From JAVJUS01 sp040220455 (GTDB taxonomy: Bacteria; Pseudomonadota; Alphaproteobacteria; DSM-16000; Inquilinaceae): a stretch of 28,156 nucleotides of DNA. Below, one piece after another: positions 24,262 through 28,156 of this stretch. How positions within the stretch are numbered: the stretch's first letter is position 1; each line of letters begins with the position of its first letter. The position numbers and the translations under genes are program-made. The stretch is from positions 1 to 28,156 of the forward strand of contig JAVJUS010000102.1 of NCBI GenBank assembly GCA_040220455.1, given 5' to 3'. The notes beneath the pieces are model-generated. The model ran no database searches, was not told the DNA's origin, and saw only the letters and a program-made list of their open reading frames with translations.

Positions 24262-25275
24262 TCACGAACCTCCGATACGGCGCCGGAAGCGCTCCCGATA
24301 GGCAGCAGGGGTCATGCCGGTGTGGCGCTTGAAGAGGCGACGGAAGAAGGCGACATCGTCATAGCCGACGGCGACGGCGACGCGTTGCACGGAGCTTGCC
24401 CCGTCCTCCAGCATCTGCCGCGCGGCGGCGATCCGGATCATCTGCAGATAGGCTCCCGGCAGCCAGCCCGTGGCGGACTTGAAGCGGCGGATCAGTGTCC
24501 GCGCGCTCATCCCCGCGTGCCGGGCCAGATCGTCGACCGGCACGGTCGCGCGGTAGTTCTCCTGCAGGTATTCCTCGACGGCCCGGATCCGGCCATCGGA
24601 GTGCGGACGCGCGATAGGCAGGATGGCGTATCCGGATTGGTGCACGCGCGGCATGTCGAGGATCAGCGCCTTGCAGCACTCGATCGCCACATCGTGCCCG
24701 CACAGCTTTTCCACCAGATAGAGGGCGAGATCCGTCGCCGCGTTGACGCCCCCGCCGCAGAAGAGGCCGGAGTCCTCGGTGATCAGCAGGTCGGTGCGCC
24801 AGTCGACCTTGGGGTAACGACGGCGGAAGTCCTCCGCGACGCCCCAATGGGTCGTGGCTTGTCGGCCGTCCAGGAGCCCGGCTTCCGCCAGGAACGCCAC
24901 GCCGGAACAGACGCCGGCGAGGAGCGTGCCACGCTCCCTGCAGTCGACCAGCCAGGGGAGGAGGCCGGCATGGCGTCGCATCCAGTCCGAGGGGGCGATC
25001 CCCGAAGCGGAGACGAAAGCGAGGTCCGGGACGCCGATCTCGGCAATGCTCATTTCGGGGGCGAGGCGCAGGCCGTAGGCGCTCTCCACCGGCTCCCCGT
25101 CGATCGACGCCATCGAGGTGCGGAAGCGTTGTCTCGGCGTGCCGCCGCTCATCTCGTTCCACATCGTGCCGGCCGAGGCGAAGACCTCGATCGGCCCGAT
25201 CGCCGTGGAGGCGTAGCCCTCGTTGACGAGAACGATCGCCACCTCGAGCATGGTTCCGTCTGCAGTCATGACCAT
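24262..25275 (-). CDS. GlxA-type transcriptional regulator (DJ-1/PfpI-like domain plus AraC HTH)
   Basis: 337-residue regulator with the chosen start. Residues about 10-190 form a DJ-1/PfpI-like amidotransferase-type domain (VAIVLVNEGYASTAIGPIEVFASAG; VCSGVAFLAEAGLLDGRQATTHW, with Cys at the nucleophile position). The C-terminal 100 residues are a double AraC HTH (VDDLARHAGMSARTLIRRFKSATG and VAVAVGYDDVAFFRRLFKRHTGMTPAAYR). Relatives sense small amines or amino-acid-derived ligands. A longer form from GTG 25344 has a better GAGGGG ribosome site, but it would run through a perfect 22-bp-period direct repeat that looks like an operator; I therefore prefer the ATG at 25275 (25269 and 25251 are alternatives). 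It could control the divergent DUF4242-like gene or the cluster. Confidence 0.88.
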   Translation of the reverse strand: MVMTADGTMLEVAIVLVNEGYASTAIGPIEVFASAGTMWNEMSGGTPRQRFRTSMASIDGEPVESAYGLRLAPEMSIAEIGVPDLAFVSASGIAPSDWMRRHAGLLPWLVDCRERGTLLAGVCSGVAFLAEAGLLDGRQATTHWGVAEDFRRRYPKVDWRTDLLITEDSGLFCGGGVNAATDLALYLVEKLCGHDVAIECCKALILDMPRVHQSGYAILPIARPHSDGRIRAVEEYLQENYRATVPVDDLARHAGMSARTLIRRFKSATGWLPGAYLQMIRIAAARQMLEDGASSVQRVAVAVGYDDVAFFRRLFKRHTGMTPAAYRERFRRRIGGS

Positions 25276-25320
25276 CCAGTGTCCCGACCGCGCATCGTCG
25301 CCGCAACAGCGGACAGGATC

Positions 25321-25399
25321 GAGCCCAGCCGGCGGGAATGTCACGATCGCCCCTCGTGGATGTCACGATCGCCGGCTACGAATCCGAGCCCAGCCGGCG
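25321..25399. promoter_or_regulatory. Direct repeats between the regulator and the DUF4242-like gene
   Basis: ATGTCACGATCGCC occurs twice, at 25338-25351 and 25360-25373, a period of 22 bp or two helical turns, as expected for a dimeric AraC-type operator. A second 14-bp direct repeat, GAGCCCAGCCGGCG, flanks it at 25321-25334 and 25386-25399. All lie in the divergent intergenic region, so autoregulation and control of the plus-strand gene are likely. Confidence 0.6.
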
Positions 25400-25439
25400 C
25401 ATTCTCCCGGTATCCGAAGAAACGGACGGGAGGACGGTC

Positions 25440-25730
25440 ATGGAACTCTATGTCATTCGCCGTCGCGGTATCTGGGCCAGCCAGGACGAGCTGGACGCGG
25501 CCGGCGCCGAGTCCGCTCGCGTGGGCGAGGAAATGGCCGACCGGCTGCGATGGATCCGCAGCTACGCGGTGACCGAACCGGATGGCCGGATCGGCTCGGT
25601 CTGCATCTACGAGGCGAGCGACGTCGAGGCGATTCGCGAGCACGGACGACGCATCGGCGCGCCGATCGAGGAGATCCAGGTCGTGCACGGAACGGCCATC
25701 GTCCGCCCGGACCCTCGGCCCGCGACATGA
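25440..25730 (+). CDS. DUF4242-like small protein
   Basis: 96-residue cytoplasmic protein. MELYVIRRRGIW, RWIRSYAVTEPDGRIGSVCIYEASD and EAIREHGRRIGAPIEEIQVV match the general pattern of DUF4242 proteins, a ferredoxin-like fold of which a Streptomyces member binds nickel. Function in general is unknown. The start ATG 25440 has GGAGG eight bases upstream; the frame is open up to 25338 but that part covers the operator repeats. It is transcribed divergently from the GlxA-type regulator and is its most probable target. Confidence 0.82.
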   Translation: MELYVIRRRGIWASQDELDAAGAESARVGEEMADRLRWIRSYAVTEPDGRIGSVCIYEASDVEAIREHGRRIGAPIEEIQVVHGTAIVRPDPRPAT

Positions 25731-25834
25731 ACCGCGGCCGCTCGCGCGACGCGACCGGCCCGGCGGCGCCCCGGCCACAGGTGACGCCCGACCGGGCCGG
25801 GCCGCCGCCTTCTCGCGCGCCCGACGCTACGACC

Positions 25835-25870
25835 GCCTACTCGATCGCCTACTCGATCGCCTACTCGATC
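25835..25870. repeat. Three tandem 12-bp repeats over a stop codon
   Basis: GCCTACTCGATC (plus) is repeated three times exactly (25835-25846, 25847-25858, 25859-25870). On minus each unit reads GATCGAGTAGGC, so each copy contains an in-frame TAG. The first TAG met is the stop of the VCBS-repeat gene; the two others are behind it. It looks like a slippage expansion of the end of the gene. Confidence 0.85.
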
Positions 25871-27126
25871 GCGTTGCGATAGAGCATCAGCTTGGCGTCC
25901 TTCGCCACGTAGTAGTTGCGCACGGAATACGCGATCGTCGCGAAGTCGAGCTTGCCGTTGCCGTCGAAATCGGCCGAGGCGATCCGGGCGACGGACTCAT
26001 TGGTGACCCGCCACTTGGCGAAGATGCCCTTGGCCAGGTCGATCGCCTTGTAATACATCACCCCCTGCCAAGGCCACGGGCCGCGCAGCGCGACCAGGAA
26101 CTCGTCGTCGCCGTCGCCGTCGAAATCGGCGCAGAGGATCTGGTGGCCCGGCCCCTCCCCGTTCTCGTTGGGATCGCCGTAGATGTCGAGCAGGGTGCGC
26201 GTCCACGTGGCCTTGTCCGCAGGGGCGCCCGGCTCCGTCTTGGTGTAGACGGCGACAGTGTTGCCGTGGAACGGCTCGATCGCGGCGACATAGGCGAACC
26301 CGTCGTCGCCGATCCGGCCGGCGTCCATGTCGCCGGATCCCCGGAAACCTGTCTGCTCGAACTGGGTCAGCTCGCCGTCGCCAATGCGCGTCTGCTGCCA
26401 GACCCCGGTGGCCTCGTCGAACCACAGCCAGGTCACGCCCTCGTCGGAGGCGAGCAGCATGGAGTCGAGGTCCGAGCCGGGTATCAGCCCTTTCTTGATC
26501 TCCGCGCCGTGGAGCATCCGGAAGCTGGAATCGTCGATCGTCTCCATCGGCCATTCGGGCGCGGCATGGACATCGTCGGGCTGTGTGAAGAGGACGACCG
26601 GCAGCACGTTGTGGATATGCTCGCGCGCGACGATCGGCAGGCCCATGACCTGGAGCCGGTCGGTCCGCGTGAAGTGGCCCACGCGCAGCCGGTGCATGCC
26701 GGTCGCGCGGCCGATGTAGTGACGCGTCCAACGCTCCCGCGTCTCGGCCGGATTGCCGGGATTCTCGATCCAGTCGATCTTCCCGCCGGCGGTATCGGCG
26801 TCGTGGATCGTGCCGACCGGGCCGTAGAGCTCGTAGCACACGACGATGTCGGGGTGGCCGTTGCCGGAGATGTCGGCATAGTCCGCGCCGACCGGCATGC
26901 GGATCTTGTCGACCACCAGGCGGCGGGTCCAGTCGGGATACTGGTACCAATAGATCTCGCCGAGCGCCAGGCCGTACCCGAAGAGGTCGGGCCGCCCGTC
27001 GCCATCGATGTCGGGTGCCTCCAGCCAGTACCCGTCGCGCAGGTGGTCGGCGACCACCTCCGGCTCGAAGACGGGCGTCTTCAGGCCGAGGACCTTGCCT
27101 TCGGGGGGCGCGTTGGAATCCATCAT
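25861..27126 (-). CDS. FG-GAP/VCBS repeat protein
   Basis: 421-residue beta-propeller-like protein. Calcium-binding-type DxDxDG loops are seen at residues 39-47 (DIDGDGRPD), 85-93 (DISGNGHPD), 334-342 (DFDGDGDDE) and 386-394 (DFDGNGKLD), and further weak blades lie between them. WLEAPDIDGDGRPDLFGYGLALGEIYWYQYPDW resembles the repeats of aldos-2-ulose dehydratase/FG-GAP proteins. No signal peptide is visible at the start (MMDSNAPPEGKVLGL), which is odd because most such proteins are exported. The start ATG 27126 has AGGAG four bases upstream. It follows the SDR gene by 71 nt on the same strand and may share its transcript. A carbohydrate- or lactone-related role is only a guess. Confidence 0.82.
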   Translation of the reverse strand: MMDSNAPPEGKVLGLKTPVFEPEVVADHLRDGYWLEAPDIDGDGRPDLFGYGLALGEIYWYQYPDWTRRLVVDKIRMPVGADYADISGNGHPDIVVCYELYGPVGTIHDADTAGGKIDWIENPGNPAETRERWTRHYIGRATGMHRLRVGHFTRTDRLQVMGLPIVAREHIHNVLPVVLFTQPDDVHAAPEWPMETIDDSSFRMLHGAEIKKGLIPGSDLDSMLLASDEGVTWLWFDEATGVWQQTRIGDGELTQFEQTGFRGSGDMDAGRIGDDGFAYVAAIEPFHGNTVAVYTKTEPGAPADKATWTRTLLDIYGDPNENGEGPGHQILCADFDGDGDDEFLVALRGPWPWQGVMYYKAIDLAKGIFAKWRVTNESVARIASADFDGNGKLDFATIAYSVRNYYVAKDAKLMLYRNAIE

Positions 27127-27197
27127 GCTCTCCTTGTGGACGTGGGGCGGGTCCGGAGACGGGGCGACGACCGCGCCCCCGGCCCCGCCCCGGGGGA

Positions 27198-27998
27198 TCA
27201 GACGATCGAGTCGACGGCGCCGCCCTCCACGCGAAGCGCCGCCCCGGTCGTCGCCGACGACCTCGACGAGGCGACATAGGCGACCATGCTGGCGACCTCC
27301 TCGGTGGCGGCGGCCCGCTGGATGATCGAGGTCGAGCGGTTCTCCCGGACGAACGCGTCGGCCACGTCCTTGATGGGGCGGCCCGACTCCTCGGCCATCG
27401 GGGCGAGCATCGTGGCCAGCCCGTCGGACAGCGTCGGCCCGGGCAGGACGGAGTTGACCGTCACGCCCGTGCCGGCCGCCACCTTCGCCAGCCCCTGGGC
27501 GAGGCTGAGCGCGGCCGTCTTGGTGAAGGCGTAGTGGATCATCTTCGGCGGGATGCTGAGCGCCGCCTCGGAGGCGAGGAAGACGATCCGGCCCCAGTCC
27601 CGCTCCATCATCGCCGGCAGATAGGCCCGCGACAGGCGCACGGCTGACATGACGTTGGTCTCGAAGTAGGCGAACCAGTCGGCGTCCGGCACCTCGAAGA
27701 AATCGGCCAGTCCGAAGATGCCGATATTGTTGACCAGGACGTCGGCGCGGGGCTCGGCCGCCACCAGACGCGCGCAGCCCTCGGCCGTCGCCAGGTCGGC
27801 GGCGACGCCGCGCACGGTGGCATCCGGCCGATCGGCGGCAAGGCGCTCGCGCGCCGCCTCGACCTTGTCCTCGGTGCGGCCGTTGACGACGACCTCCGCG
27901 CCCATGCCGGCCAGGGCGTCGGCGATCGAGAAGCCGATGCCCGTCGTCGAGCCGGTGACGACGGCGATGCGGCCTGAGAGATCCTTTTCGAGATTCAT
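27198..27998 (-). CDS. Short-chain dehydrogenase/reductase (classical SDR)
   Basis: 266-residue NAD(P)-dependent oxidoreductase with all classical motifs: TGSTTGIG (residues 15-22) for cofactor binding, NNIG at 90-93, catalytic Ser143 and YxxxK with Tyr156 and Lys160 (HYAFTK). NGR after the second strand suggests NADP(H) preference. The start ATG 27998 (MNLEKDLSGR) fits the family; the frame continues to 28055 but that part runs into the IS element end. The ribosome site is weak. It stands first in the pair with the VCBS-repeat gene. Substrate unknown. Confidence 0.9.
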   Translation of the reverse strand: MNLEKDLSGRIAVVTGSTTGIGFSIADALAGMGAEVVVNGRTEDKVEAARERLAADRPDATVRGVAADLATAEGCARLVAAEPRADVLVNNIGIFGLADFFEVPDADWFAYFETNVMSAVRLSRAYLPAMMERDWGRIVFLASEAALSIPPKMIHYAFTKTAALSLAQGLAKVAAGTGVTVNSVLPGPTLSDGLATMLAPMAEESGRPIKDVADAFVRENRSTSIIQRAAATEEVASMVAYVASSRSSATTGAALRVEGGAVDSIV

Positions 27999-28062
27999 GT
28001 GTCTTTGCCCGTTGGATGAGCTGCACCCCATCGGTGAGACAGCGGCAAAAGACACAGTCTGG

Positions 28063-28156
28063 TTAGGCCCCCGCCGCCGGCAGGCCTGCCGGCGGCGGGG
28101 GCGGCTGGTCCGCCTCGAACTCGTCCGGCGACCGGTAGTCGAGGGCCGAGTGGAGG
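28063..28156 (-). CDS. IS3-family transposase OrfB, C-terminal fragment (cut by window end)
   Basis: The last bases read on minus give LHSALDYRSPDEFEAD followed by a Pro/Ala-rich tail and TAA at 28065-28063. HSALDYRSPDEFE is the hallmark C-terminus of IS3-family DDE transposases. The rest of the gene lies outside the window, so intactness cannot be judged. The element probably ends near 28035, where TGAGACAGCGGCAAAAGACA could be part of its terminal repeat. It marks the border of the region and a possible route of transfer. Confidence 0.85.
   Translation of the reverse strand, partial: LHSALDYRSPDEFEADQPPPPPAGLPAAGA
28067..28102. repeat. 36-bp perfect palindrome in the transposase 3' end
   Basis: The 36 bases from 28067 to 28102 are identical to their reverse complement, with AGGCCT at the centre and GCCCCCGCC at the left end. 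It encodes the Pro/Ala tail of the transposase and stops just before its TAA. It could act as a terminator-like hairpin of the element. Confidence 0.85.

Noticed and set aside
25861..28026. Fusion of the VCBS-repeat protein with a long upstream part
   Set aside because: The upstream part is a shadow of the SDR gene; a ribosome site and ATG pair stand at 27126.

Overview
The window is very GC-rich chromosomal DNA (roughly 70% by eye) with strong third-position GC, frequent GTG starts and tightly packed, often 4-nt-overlapping genes. Together with the gene families present, this suggests an alphaproteobacterium, perhaps Rhodospirillales-like. That is an inference: there is no rRNA or other taxonomic marker here. 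Almost every gene is on the minus strand.

Region by region. (1) 1-2456: a soluble PAS/histidine kinase on the plus strand, possibly cut by the window start, and a small exported YtkA/FixH-like protein on minus. (2) 2494-8384, minus: a complete branched-chain-amino-acid-type ABC transporter (substrate-binding protein, two ATPases, two permeases) followed by a translationally coupled acyl-CoA dehydrogenase. (3) 8734-23858, minus: a 15 kb biosynthetic locus. In transcription order it encodes a 630-residue protein I do not recognise, an AMP-forming acyl ligase, an acyl carrier protein (ACP), a GNAT acetyltransferase, a C45/penicillin acyltransferase-like Ntn enzyme, an MFS exporter, a second ACP, a ketosynthase (KS), a Cys-less KS-like partner, an alpha/beta hydrolase, a haem-oxygenase-like metal oxidase (HDO), a class II aldolase-like protein, an AurF-type diiron N-oxygenase, a FabZ-like dehydratase, a third ACP and a degenerate SDR. 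(4) 24262-27998: a GlxA/AraC-type regulator (minus), a DUF4242-like protein (plus), an FG-GAP/VCBS repeat protein (minus) and a classical SDR (minus). (5) The right edge holds the 3' end of an IS3-family transposase.

The central locus reads as an undescribed natural-product pathway. The KS/Cys-less KS pair, three free-standing ACPs, dehydratase and SDR resemble highly reducing type II PKS or aryl-polyene-like assembly lines. An adenylating ligase could load an acid onto a carrier protein. The AurF-like enzyme and the HDO are two unrelated metal oxygenase folds, both known in other pathways for N-oxygenation or C-C/C-N chemistry. The Ntn acyltransferase or the hydrolase could release the product and the MFS pump could export it. 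The product is unknown.

Three lux-box-like palindromes of the form CAACTRCC-N5/6-TGGTAGG lie before the 630-residue gene, the dehydratase/ACP/SDR operon and the transporter operon. All three carry a TTG directly next to the box on the minus strand. This suggests one LuxR-type (quorum-sensing) regulator controls both the biosynthetic genes and the transporter. No luxR or luxI gene is in the window.
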